From: Chloroherpetonaceae bacterium | Lineage (GTDB): Bacteria > Bacteroidota > Chlorobiia > Chlorobiales > Chloroherpetonaceae | Direction: 5' to 3' | NCBI GenBank assembly: GCA_028277445.1 | Contig: JANQGG010000063.1 | Span: 98,787-162,786 of the forward strand | DNA length: 64,000 nt | Shown here: positions 56,630 to 64,000 of the stretch, in pieces | Position numbering within the stretch: the first letter of the stretch is position 1 | Layout of the letters: every line of letters starts with the position of its first letter | Position numbers and translations under genes: made by a program | Notes under the pieces: generated by a model | Database searches by the model: none | The model's input: only the letters and a program-made list of their open reading frames with translations | What the model was told of the DNA's origin: nothing

Positions 56630-57079
56630 TCACTCTGATTCATCCTGATAATCCTCAGAAGAATAATCGGCGCGGTTGTTTGGGGTTTCGTTCCAACACA
56701 CATTAACCAGTTTCACATCATTTGGAAGCGCTGACAAAATTTCTTCGAACGCCCACTTAGCAAGAACTTCGGCTGTTGGAGGTGCATCTGTTACCAACAC
56801 TTTCGTATTTCGCTTTAAAATAAATTCCAAATCCTCTTTGTCTTCTTTCCATACTGCAAAACCATGATCCAACACATCGTGAATTTTTTGTTTGAGAATA
56901 TCTTTCAGAAATTTAAAATCGATCACCATTCCTTGTTCACTATTACCTTTCGACTGAATAATCGGTCCTTCAACGGTAACCTCTATAACACCTCGGTGCC
57001 CATGCAACTGGTTGCAAAAACTAAAATGATTTGGCAACGTGTGTCCGTAGTCAATTTCAATTTTTCGTGTAATCTTCAT
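56630..57079 (-). CDS. queD: 6-pyruvoyl-tetrahydropterin synthase / QueD family
   Basis: 149 residues. The zinc site His13, His26 and His28 (IDYGHTL, QLHGHRG), the catalytic Cys22 and the late VCWNETPNN are QueD landmarks. DVLDHGFAVWKEDKED and DAPPTAEVLAKW complete the family pattern. It converts 7,8-dihydroneopterin triphosphate to 6-carboxytetrahydropterin in queuosine synthesis, or makes a pterin. No other queuosine genes lie in the window. The C-terminal SSEDYQDESE tail is acidic. Confidence 0.9.
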   Translation of the reverse strand: MKITRKIEIDYGHTLPNHFSFCNQLHGHRGVIEVTVEGPIIQSKGNSEQGMVIDFKFLKDILKQKIHDVLDHGFAVWKEDKEDLEFILKRNTKVLVTDAPPTAEVLAKWAFEEILSALPNDVKLVNVCWNETPNNRADYSSEDYQDESE

Positions 57080-57263
57080 GGCTTAATGTGTGATTAAAAA
57101 CCTGCAAAACTACGCTTTCTTTTAATAAAATAAAAGTTCAGTTAGCAATAAGGTTGTATATTTGTTTATTCTTACAGAAAGTAATAGAAAAATAATTTGT
57201 TAATCTTTTAAGGCTTAGTATCTTTAAAGAGACCGTTCCAAATGAACTTTATCCTCATTGACC

Positions 57264-57722
57264 ATGATCTCAGAAGAAACTAAAGCGCCTGATTTTACAC
57301 TTCCTGACTCAGAAGGAAACAACATATCGTTATCGGATTACGCCGGGAAAAAAGTTTTACTTGTTTTTTATCCGGGTGATGATACGCCGGTATGCACCTC
57401 ACAATTATGCAGTTATCGTGATAACTTTTCCCAATTTACAGACCGGGGTGTTCACGTTATTGGTATCAGCACAAATTCTGTGGACTCACATAAAAGTTTT
57501 TCTTCACGCCATGAACTGCCTTTTCCGATTTTAAGCGATTCTGATCACAAAGTATCCGAGAGTTACGACGCCATGAGCTTTTTGGGCATGTCGCAGAGGG
57601 CTTATGTGTTTATAAACGAAGAAGGCATTGTTAAACTCTCTTTTAGTGAAATGTTACCATTGTTTTATAAAACCACCCAAGATTTACTGGAGCAAATTGA
57701 TGCAAAAGAAAAAAAAGGGTAG
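57264..57722 (+). CDS. Peroxiredoxin of the Bcp/AhpC-TSA family
   Basis: 152 residues from the ATG at 57264; a TTG two codons upstream is less likely. VLLVFYPGDDTPVCTSQLCSYRD gives the peroxidatic Cys44 and resolving Cys49, spaced as in E. coli Bcp (in two pieces here: FYPGDDTPVC and TSQLC). It reduces peroxides with thioredoxin. Its last 23 bases overlap the next gene. A TATATTTG box 107 bases upstream may be a promoter element. Confidence 0.93.
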   Translation: MISEETKAPDFTLPDSEGNNISLSDYAGKKVLLVFYPGDDTPVCTSQLCSYRDNFSQFTDRGVHVIGISTNSVDSHKSFSSRHELPFPILSDSDHKVSESYDAMSFLGMSQRAYVFINEEGIVKLSFSEMLPLFYKTTQDLLEQIDAKEKKG

Positions 57723-58488
57723 CCAATTCGTTAGCATTGTTCTTTGTTTATTTGTTTTATTGTTTCTCCCTTTGGATTCCTTGAATTCACAGCAATTTAT
57801 GGCTCAGCAGCACAATGATCCTGATACGCTTGTTGATTCATTATTGACTATTACTAACTCAAATCCCCATTTCTCGGATTCCACAAGGCTTAAATTTCAG
57901 TTAGCACAATCTTTTTTTTTATTGTCATTTAAACCCCAATCAAGCGCACCTGAAAAAGAAGCGGCATTAAAACAATGTATAAGCTGGCTGGATAGCTCAA
58001 ATCAAGCATCATCTGATTCACATGCAAATGCGCTTATGTTACGAGCCAAAGTGCAACTTTTAACATATCGCAATTTGGAAGAAGCCTCTCTTTCCATTGA
58101 TATGCTGAAGCGCGAACTGGAAAATTTAATTAAAGAATATCCTTTAAACGCTTACTACAATGCCATTTACGGTGAACTGCTTTTGTCTTTAAAGCGGTTT
58201 AATAACATTGAAAAGATCCTTTGTAAATACTTTTTTACACCGCTCCCTGAAAAGGATTACAGTGAAACGGCATTGCTGCATTTACTTCAAGCCAAACATC
58301 TTGAGCCTTCACCCTATATCTATTTTTTACTTGCCAAAGCATATTTTGCCGTTGGCAATCATCGCGATGCGCTATTATCTATAAAATCTTGCCTTTCATT
58401 TGAACCAATTCAAATGTACCTTGATCACTATTATCAATCCAAAGCTAAAGCATTAAGACAGGATTATTTCGATAACCAAAACAAATAA
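57700..58488 (+). CDS. Exported helical-repeat (TPR-like) protein, unknown function
   Basis: About 262 residues from ATG 57700 (MQKKKKGSQFVSIVLCLF), which makes a good signal peptide ending near LNSQQF; a longer frame would start in the peroxiredoxin gene without signal character. The mature part is helical with TPR-like pairs (ANALMLRAKVQLLTYRNLEE, SPYIYFLLAKAYFAVGNHRD). It overlaps the peroxiredoxin stop by 23 bases and precedes the prenyltransferase by 6, so the three are probably one operon. Confidence 0.8.
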   Translation: MQKKKKGSQFVSIVLCLFVLLFLPLDSLNSQQFMAQQHNDPDTLVDSLLTITNSNPHFSDSTRLKFQLAQSFFLLSFKPQSSAPEKEAALKQCISWLDSSNQASSDSHANALMLRAKVQLLTYRNLEEASLSIDMLKRELENLIKEYPLNAYYNAIYGELLLSLKRFNNIEKILCKYFFTPLPEKDYSETALLHLLQAKHLEPSPYIYFLLAKAYFAVGNHRDALLSIKSCLSFEPIQMYLDHYYQSKAKALRQDYFDNQNK

Positions 58489-58494
58489 CAGTAT

Positions 58495-59433
58495 ATGAGC
58501 TCCTGGATAAAGGCTTTAGATTATGTTTTCTTGCTTCGGCCAACACAATTTTTTCCGCTTTGGATCACATTCATGTGTGGTGTGATCGTAGCCCGTGAGC
58601 CCGTTTTTTTTACTTTCACTGATATTCCAGCCCTCCCGCTATTGTTTTTTACCTTAAATAGTGGTTCGGCATTTATTTTTAATCAAATCACCGACCAACG
58701 CTCGGATGCCTTAAACAACAAGTTATTTTTAATTTCAGATGGCCATATCTCCTTAAAAACAGCTTGGGTTGAAGCTTTAGGGTTGTCGTTGATTTCGCTT
58801 GCATGGGCTGCTGCTTTTTCGTTACCCTTCTTTTTCAGCATGCTACTGATCACCATTTTCGGTTTGCTGTATAGTTTTGCCGGATTTATGAGCCACCCGG
58901 CGCTCTCAATACTTATTAATGGTATCGGCGGCGCTCTCTCGTTTGGCTGCGGCTATTTGTCATCAATACCCTCGCCGGACTTTTCAATGATTGATCTTCT
59001 GGTTTATAGCCTGCCTTACGGATTGGCTTGGGGTGGAATATCTGTGCTGGTTGCAATTCCTGATATACATGGTGATAAATTATGCGACAAAAAAACATTT
59101 CCGGTGATTTTTGGCATTCAACGTTCATATGTTCTGGCTTTAATGCTCAATGTTTTCACGCTGATCTCAAGCCTATTAACACAAAATGAATTTATATTCA
59201 TAACAATTGGTTTAACATCTGGAGTTGGCTCCATCATTTTCTTTCTGAACTTTCACTCCGAATCTATTTCAGAAAGCGCTAGTCAAAAACCTGTAAAACT
59301 ATCGATGATCGTACTGGCATTAAGCACGATTGCCTATATACCGCTGTTTTTTCTAATACTATTTATGAATTTTATCATCAGTAAAATGTATTATCAAGCA
59401 CGTTTCAATTTAAATTATCCAAAAATTAGTTGA
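58495..59433 (+). CDS. UbiA-family prenyltransferase
   Basis: 312 residues with eight or nine hydrophobic helices. The two aspartate-rich prenyl-diphosphate motifs are NQITDQRSDALNNK (residues about 62-75) and DIHGDKLCDKKT (about 188-199). The family includes polyprenyl-benzoate, menaquinone, heme O and (bacterio)chlorophyll synthases. The first motif differs from the NDWxDR of chlorophyll synthases, so a quinone or other lipid role is as likely. It sits right after the exported helical protein in a short operon with peroxiredoxin. Confidence 0.88.
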   Translation: MSSWIKALDYVFLLRPTQFFPLWITFMCGVIVAREPVFFTFTDIPALPLLFFTLNSGSAFIFNQITDQRSDALNNKLFLISDGHISLKTAWVEALGLSLISLAWAAAFSLPFFFSMLLITIFGLLYSFAGFMSHPALSILINGIGGALSFGCGYLSSIPSPDFSMIDLLVYSLPYGLAWGGISVLVAIPDIHGDKLCDKKTFPVIFGIQRSYVLALMLNVFTLISSLLTQNEFIFITIGLTSGVGSIIFFLNFHSESISESASQKPVKLSMIVLALSTIAYIPLFFLILFMNFIISKMYYQARFNLNYPKIS

Positions 59434-59762
59434 TTGTCGTATTACTTAGTTACAACCTATAGGTCAACAACATTAACGAAAGTATTATACGTCTATGAAT
59501 ACATAAACTTACACTGATTTTGTTTAATGAATTTCACAGCGGCAAGCCACGGGGCATCAGACATTATGTAGGAGCTGATCCGGCATTGGGAAACATAATT
59601 CTTTGGCCATACACCCCGATTCCCGCCTGGGTACTAATGATGATTCCAGAGCAAGCTGCCGAGGTATTGAACCCTAAAACAGAATTAAAGTATTTAACAG
59701 GCGCAACTTTTGAAGACTAATTTTTTAACGGTTCACTTAATTGGTCGTTTAAACTTTGAAAC
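59434..59762. other. Intergenic spacer holding a dispersed element
   Basis: About 330 bases. The core, 59528-59675, is a third, diverged copy of the CCCCG-ended element. A 66-codon frame starting at 59520 follows this element and reads through its conserved ends, so it is not accepted as a gene. The AT-rich right end may carry the promoter of the double-receiver gene. Confidence 0.6.
59528..59675. repeat. Dispersed element with CCCCG/CGGGG-type ends, copy 3 (degenerate)
   Basis: The left end (AATGAATTTCACAGCGGCAAG, then CCACGGGGCATC) and right end (AGCAAGCTGCCGAGGTATTG) match the other two copies, but the centre is different. The left arm still folds (GCGGCAAGCC). The right ends of copies 2 and 3 share AGCAAGCTG and GTATTGAA. 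Confidence 0.5.
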
Positions 59763-60737
59763 ATGAACACAGATTACACCCAAAAACCCAAAACAACACT
59801 TTTATTTGTTGACGATGAACCATTGATCTTGCAATCATTGGAGGTTTTGTTTCGACAACAATACAACGTACTTACCTGCTCTGATCCCAGACAAGCCCTT
59901 GATATTATCCGCCAGGAAAAAGTATCGGTGATTGTTAGCGATCAACGTATGCCCGGTTTAAGCGGCGTTGAATTACTTCGGGAAGTTAAAGACATATCGC
60001 CATACACCATTCGAATTTTATTAACGGGCTATTCCGACCTGCAAGCGATTATAGATTCGGTTAATGTCGGCGAAATATTCAGGTATATAAATAAACCGTG
60101 GCGAATTAATAAGCTTCGCGAAACCATTCAATTTGCCGCTAAAGTTGCCAATGAACGTGCATGGTTAATTACTCAGAAAATTAGCTTTCAAGAGGATAAA
60201 CATATGATGCTGCAATCAGCGGCTCAAACGAAAAAAGAGATATTATTCCTTGATCAGAATCAAAAACATCTACAAGTCTATAAGGACTTCTTTTCAAACA
60301 AATACTTCGTCCATATTGCCAGCAATGCCGAACATGCATTCAGAATTGTTAACGAAAAACCGATTTGCGTTCTCTCTTCGGATGTCAGATCGCATAACGA
60401 ATGCACCAGCGACTTTTTAATTGCCGTTAAGGAAAATTTTCCAAACATGGTGTTGGTATTAATCACGGATGTCAGAGATGCAAATCTTACCATAAAGCTT
60501 ATTAATGAAGGCCATATCTATCGGTATCTCATCAAACCTTTCCCAAAAGAATCGCTTCGATTAACCATCGATTCAGCGGCTCTTCATCACCATGTTATTT
60601 CAGAGAATCCGAGCGCTAATCTCAAAATTCAGGAACAATTGAATTATAACCGGTCTTCATTTGATCAAAACATCAGAAATTATCAAGAGTTGATAAACAG
60701 TGTTAAGGATAACTTTTCCAAACGCACCATATATTGA
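59763..60737 (+). CDS. Double-receiver protein without an output domain
   Basis: 324 residues. Receiver 1 (about 12-130) is complete: FVDDEP, Asp60 in VIVSDQRMPGLSG, and Lys in YINKPW; the DQRMP form is typical of RpfG/HD-GYP-type regulators. A linker with a coiled coil follows. Receiver 2 (about 165-285) keeps VLSSDVRSH and LIKPF but has LDQN instead of the usual DDE, so its phosphorylation is doubtful. The C-terminal 40 residues are unstructured or helical. No effector domain is attached; it may act by protein contact. It is not adjacent to a kinase gene. Confidence 0.92.
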   Translation: MNTDYTQKPKTTLLFVDDEPLILQSLEVLFRQQYNVLTCSDPRQALDIIRQEKVSVIVSDQRMPGLSGVELLREVKDISPYTIRILLTGYSDLQAIIDSVNVGEIFRYINKPWRINKLRETIQFAAKVANERAWLITQKISFQEDKHMMLQSAAQTKKEILFLDQNQKHLQVYKDFFSNKYFVHIASNAEHAFRIVNEKPICVLSSDVRSHNECTSDFLIAVKENFPNMVLVLITDVRDANLTIKLINEGHIYRYLIKPFPKESLRLTIDSAALHHHVISENPSANLKIQEQLNYNRSSFDQNIRNYQELINSVKDNFSKRTIY

Positions 60738-60793
60738 ACATACAAACCGGCGTTCTTTTCCCTAGTGTTCATAGGATTTTACCAACGGTGTGT

Positions 60794-60800
60794 TATATTG
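60794..60800 (+). promoter_or_regulatory. Putative -10 element TATATTG
   Basis: TATATTG lies 30 bases before the start of the ABC ATPase gene. It is one of the recurring TATATTR boxes found before genes in this window. Confidence 0.35.
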
Positions 60801-60829
60801 AATCTTCTTAACTTGTGGCGATTGCATCG

Positions 60830-61456
60830 ATGCATTTAAAACTTGAACAGGTTACTAAACAATTTGGCAGGCAATTGGTTTTTAAGGGTATAAATGCCGA
60901 GTTGAACCCATCTGAAAGTCTTGCCATTTCAGGATCAAACGGAAGCGGCAAATCTACGCTGTTAAAAATCATTCTTGGCGTGTTATCGCCAACTTCGGGC
61001 AAGGTTAGATTTCAAAAATCAGGCGTTCATGTAAATCACCCTGATGTGATGAAGCATGTTGGGTTTTGTTCACCTTACTTAAATCTTTACCAGCATTTAA
61101 CCGCCGAAGAAAATATTCGTTTTCGTTTAAATGGATTACAAACCGATACGATTTCCCAAAAAATCGATCATTTATTTGATGTATTTAAGTTATCGTTTGC
61201 CCAACACCGTTTGTTAAAAACATTTTCTTCGGGCATGATTCAACGCACACGTTTAATACAGGCATTTGCATCGGATCCCGAAATTGTCATTCTCGACGAA
61301 CCCACGGCAACCTTAGATCATACCGGTCGTAAGCAGCTCTATGATTACATCACTTCCATGCCAACCAAAAACAAACTGCTCATTATTGCCAGTAATGATG
61401 ATGAAGATCTCAGACTATGTACGAATGAATTGAACATTGAGAATTTTAAGCCTTAA
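60830..61456 (+). CDS. Stand-alone ABC ATPase, CcmA-like
   Basis: About 208 residues from ATG 60830 (an upstream GTG would add five residues). Walker A SGSNGSGKSTLLK, the signature-like FSSGMIQRTRLIQA and Walker B VILDEPTATLD are present. The spacing and the short length match CcmA, the ATPase of cytochrome c maturation, but no CcmB/CcmC permease is adjacent. It ends 8 bases before the RNase R gene. It may serve a permease encoded elsewhere. Confidence 0.85.
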   Translation: MHLKLEQVTKQFGRQLVFKGINAELNPSESLAISGSNGSGKSTLLKIILGVLSPTSGKVRFQKSGVHVNHPDVMKHVGFCSPYLNLYQHLTAEENIRFRLNGLQTDTISQKIDHLFDVFKLSFAQHRLLKTFSSGMIQRTRLIQAFASDPEIVILDEPTATLDHTGRKQLYDYITSMPTKNKLLIIASNDDEDLRLCTNELNIENFKP

Positions 61457-61464
61457 CCTTAACC

Positions 61465-63831
61465 ATGAAAAAGCACAAAGACAAATCCAGAAAACATAAA
61501 CATAAATCCAATTCTTCAAAACGGAAACGATCGAATGAACGCGCTCGCCCGGATGACCATTTAAAAATCAATGAATTTTTATTTCGGCAGGGTCAAAAAG
61601 CCATTGCTGCAGAAATCGTTCACTTTTTGACCGACAACGACATGCGGTATCGCTCGGTTGAACTTGCCAAACAACTCGGTTACGACGCTACCAGCGATCT
61701 ACCAGGCTTTTGGTATGTTTTACATCGATTGCAGGAAGACGGCACTGTGGATAAAGACAGTGATCGTTGCTATGGGATACCTTCCGCCGACACCATTCCT
61801 TACACCGATCCCATCACCAAAGAAGCCGGGTTTAAAGTTGAAGCTGTTAATCAATATCGGGAAAACGAAACCTACATTGGTAAAATTTCAACGCACCCCA
61901 ATGGTTACGGTTTTGTTACGGTCGATAATTACGATGATGATATCTTCATTCCGGCCAATCAACTAGAAAAAGTGCTTCACAATGATGTTGTCGAGGTACG
62001 CGTTACGAACGTTCCCAGCACTTACTCCGGCAAAAAAATCCCTCACGAGCGTTGTGAAGGCATAATAACAAGCGTTGTTGAGCGTAAGATTCAGGAAATT
62101 GTTGGCGTTATTCGGCGCCGCAATCGTAAATTTGAGCTCATCCCCGACAACAGCCGCATTTTACCTGAAATCAACATCAAGCTCAAAGAAGCCGGTGGCG
62201 CTAATGATGGCGATAAAGTGGTTGTTTCTACCTTGGAATTTACCGGCCTTAACAAATTGCAGGGAAAAGTTCTGGAAACACTGGGCCGTGCCGGCGACTC
62301 AAATGTTGAAGTCACATCCATTGTTCGTTCAATGGGCATTGATGAAACATTCCCGGATCATGTTTTAGCCGAAGCCTCCGAAATTTCAAGCGATGTTCCT
62401 AACGAAGAACTTGAAAAACGCCTGGATTTGCGCCATAAAATCACCTTGACCATCGATCCGTTTGATGCCAAAGATTTTGATGACGCCCTTTCACTGGAAG
62501 ATCTTGGCGATGGCACTTATGAAGTAGGCATTCATATCGCCGATGTGTCTCATTTTGTAACCGAAAACTCCTTATTGGATCAGGAAGCTTTTAACCGAAG
62601 CACGTCTATATATCTGGTTGATCGCGTCATTCCGATGCTGCCATCCAAACTTTCCGAAAACATCTGTAGTCTTGTGCCCAATAAAGACCGGCTGGCTTAT
62701 TCGGTTTTGATAAAGCTGGATGAGAACGGCAAGGTACTGGATTACCGGATTGAAAAAACCGTCATTAATTCCAAACGCCGATTCACCTACGAAGAAGCGC
62801 ACAAAATCATTGCCGAAGGATCCGGTGAATTTTGTTATGAACTCTTTAAGCTCAATGCCTTAAGCCAAGCAATTCATGCAGAGCGATTTAAAACGGGAGG
62901 TATTGATTTCGAAACCGACGAGATTAAATTTCGATTGGATGAACATGGAAAACCTATTGATCTTATCAAAAAAGTCCGCCTCGATAGCCATCGCTTAATT
63001 GAAGAGTTTATGCTGCTTGCTAATAAAATAGTAGCCACGCATATTTCAACCCATTTTAAAACAGAAAAGATCGCTTACCCAAGTGTTTATAGGGTGCATG
63101 ACAATCCCAAACCCGAACGCATTACCTTGTTGGCCGATTTTGTCAGGCGACTCGGTTTTCAAATTGAGCTTAAACAAAATGGAAAACACAACACTGTCAT
63201 CAGTTCCGTTGCTTTAAGAGAACTCCTGGATCAAGTGCATGGCACCAACTATGAGTTTTTGGTAAACGAAATTGCCATTCGCTCGATGGCCAAAGCTATT
63301 TATAGCGAGTCAAACATCGGCCATTTCGGTTTGGGCTTTTCAAACTATACCCATTTCACCTCGCCCATTCGCCGGTACCCCGATCTAATCATCCATCGTT
63401 TGCTTTTTGAATACGAAGAACGGCGCAAACTTAAACGCAAAGTGCTTAAAAAACGCCTGAGCAAGCTTAATGTTTTAATTCCCGAAATGTGCGAGCATGC
63501 CAGCTTGCAGGAACAAAACGCCGTAGAAGCTGAACGAAACTCGATTAAACTGAAACAAACCGAATACATGGCCGAACGAATCGGAGAAAAATTCAAAGGG
63601 ATTATCTCAGGCGTAACCGAATTCGGCCTTTATGTCCGGTTAATTGATACCGGTGTTGAAGGATTGGTTCATATTAAAAATCTTTTGGATGACTATTACG
63701 AATTTGATGAGCAATCCTATTCCCTGGTTGGCAAACGTACGCACCGCCGTTTTCAAATGGGATCGTTTTTGATGGTCAGCGTATCACATGTCGATCTGCG
63801 CAAACGAACCATTGATCTTGAGATTTTATAA
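61465..63831 (+). CDS. rnr: Ribonuclease R
   Basis: 788 residues. A very basic N-terminus (KKHKDKSRKHKHKSNSSKR) precedes a winged-helix-like region (about 40-100), cold-shock-type OB domains (HPNGYGFVTVDNYDDDIFI on), the RNB catalytic domain with IDPFDAKDFDDALS (active-site aspartates), and a C-terminal S1 domain (GEKFKGIISGVTEFGLYV). The winged helix and length distinguish it from RNase II. It is a 3'-to-5' exonuclease that degrades structured RNA. It follows the ABC ATPase by 8 bases. Confidence 0.96.
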   Translation: MKKHKDKSRKHKHKSNSSKRKRSNERARPDDHLKINEFLFRQGQKAIAAEIVHFLTDNDMRYRSVELAKQLGYDATSDLPGFWYVLHRLQEDGTVDKDSDRCYGIPSADTIPYTDPITKEAGFKVEAVNQYRENETYIGKISTHPNGYGFVTVDNYDDDIFIPANQLEKVLHNDVVEVRVTNVPSTYSGKKIPHERCEGIITSVVERKIQEIVGVIRRRNRKFELIPDNSRILPEINIKLKEAGGANDGDKVVVSTLEFTGLNKLQGKVLETLGRAGDSNVEVTSIVRSMGIDETFPDHVLAEASEISSDVPNEELEKRLDLRHKITLTIDPFDAKDFDDALSLEDLGDGTYEVGIHIADVSHFVTENSLLDQEAFNRSTSIYLVDRVIPMLPSKLSENICSLVPNKDRLAYSVLIKLDENGKVLDYRIEKTVINSKRRFTYEEAHKIIAEGSGEFCYELFKLNALSQAIHAERFKTGGIDFETDEIKFRLDEHGKPIDLIKKVRLDSHRLIEEFMLLANKIVATHISTHFKTEKIAYPSVYRVHDNPKPERITLLADFVRRLGFQIELKQNGKHNTVISSVALRELLDQVHGTNYEFLVNEIAIRSMAKAIYSESNIGHFGLGFSNYTHFTSPIRRYPDLIIHRLLFEYEERRKLKRKVLKKRLSKLNVLIPEMCEHASLQEQNAVEAERNSIKLKQTEYMAERIGEKFKGIISGVTEFGLYVRLIDTGVEGLVHIKNLLDDYYEFDEQSYSLVGKRTHRRFQMGSFLMVSVSHVDLRKRTIDLEIL

Positions 63832-64000
63832 TTACCTTCCAATGACGAATTTATAATTGAGCATATGCCTATGAAGTCATTGCGATGAGTGCTTCGGCGC
63901 GGCTCAGCATAAACTCCACGAAGAAGCAATCCAGATGCATTTTCTGGATCGCCGCACGCCTTACAGGCGTTCGCGATGACCTGTTAAAAAATAATTCGTC
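63832..64000. other. Spacer after RNase R
   Basis: 169 bases to the window edge with no gene. Most of it is the dispersed element; no typical terminator is seen before it, so the element's stem may stop transcription of the RNase R gene. Confidence 0.5.
63876..63980. repeat. Dispersed GTCATTGCGA...TCGCGATGAC element
   Basis: The ends GTCATTGCGA (63876-63885) and TCGCGATGAC (63971-63980) are inverted with 9 of 10 matches. Inside are GAAGCAATCCAGA and TCTGGATCGCC, which pair as a second stem. This is the layout of a well-known intergenic repeat found in many unrelated bacteria. It follows the RNase R gene near the window end. Confidence 0.75.

Noticed and set aside
59520..59720. 66-codon plus-strand frame
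   Set aside because: It is contained in the third copy of the dispersed element and its reading frame follows the repeat ends.

Overview
The window reads as an ordinary, gene-dense chromosomal stretch from a member of the FCB (Fibrobacterota-Chlorobiota-Bacteroidota) superphylum. A Chlorobiota/Chloroherpeton-like or Rhodothermota/Balneolota-like bacterium fits best, but this is an inference. The clues are low-to-mid GC (about 40% by eye), start codons that almost never follow a Shine-Dalgarno sequence, an MglA-type small GTPase with roadblock partners (typical of gliding or twitching bacteria), a carotenoid-type desaturase and a UbiA prenyltransferase. There are no rRNA genes, CRISPR arrays, phage genes or intact transposases. 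One tRNA gene (tRNA-Val, GAC) is present. Region 1-12.6 kb is the most striking part. It is a co-directional chemosensory locus: a PilJ-like methyl-accepting protein (5' end cut by the window edge), a giant ChpA-like CheA (2262 aa with five novel helical repeats, a 500-residue acidic linker, two near-identical Hpt domains, kinase, CheW and receiver domains), two divergent CheW-like proteins, a response regulator carrying PATAN and roadblock output domains, a free-standing roadblock protein and an MglA-like GTPase. Together these suggest a complete path from membrane receptor through a phosphorelay to a polarity or motility GTPase. Region 13-23 kb holds an unknown secreted protein, class I fructose-bisphosphate aldolase, an unknown protein and an M20 amidohydrolase. 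A PIN/UPF0175 toxin-antitoxin pair follows, sitting between a dead 3' remnant of a CBS-domain gene and the intact CBS gene. RpiB, polyphosphate kinase and 5-formyl-THF cyclo-ligase complete the region. Region 23-37.5 kb follows a hairpin-repeat-rich spacer. It contains an FAH-family enzyme, a membrane protein, a DUF1538 membrane protein translationally coupled to a protein with three PII-like domains, dihydroorotase, a Fur-family regulator, a methyltransferase, an ABC transporter with a histidine-rich loop plus a DUF3299 protein (resembling the Zur-regulated Zrg zinc system), ClpX and a CrtI-like desaturase. Region 37.5-49.5 kb has tRNA-Val, the ABC-F protein Uup, a coiled-coil protein overlapping a patatin-like phospholipase gene, a shortened MscS channel, a TlpA-like thioredoxin, a radical SAM protein, alanine dehydrogenase, an alpha-amylase, secreted proteins and an ArsC/LMW-PTP. 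Region 49.5-64 kb has a hybrid PAS sensor kinase, a minus-strand run (PEBP, nitroreductase, membrane protein, phosphoglycolate phosphatase), a TPR protein, methyltransferase, QueD, peroxiredoxin, UbiA prenyltransferase, a double-receiver protein, a lone CcmA-like ATPase and RNase R. Several intergenic spacers carry related palindromic elements: a roughly 150-270 bp family with CCCCG...CGGGG-type ends in three copies, a 24-bp perfect palindrome in two copies, and smaller hairpin repeats. Residue numbers below are counted from the start codon chosen in each entry.
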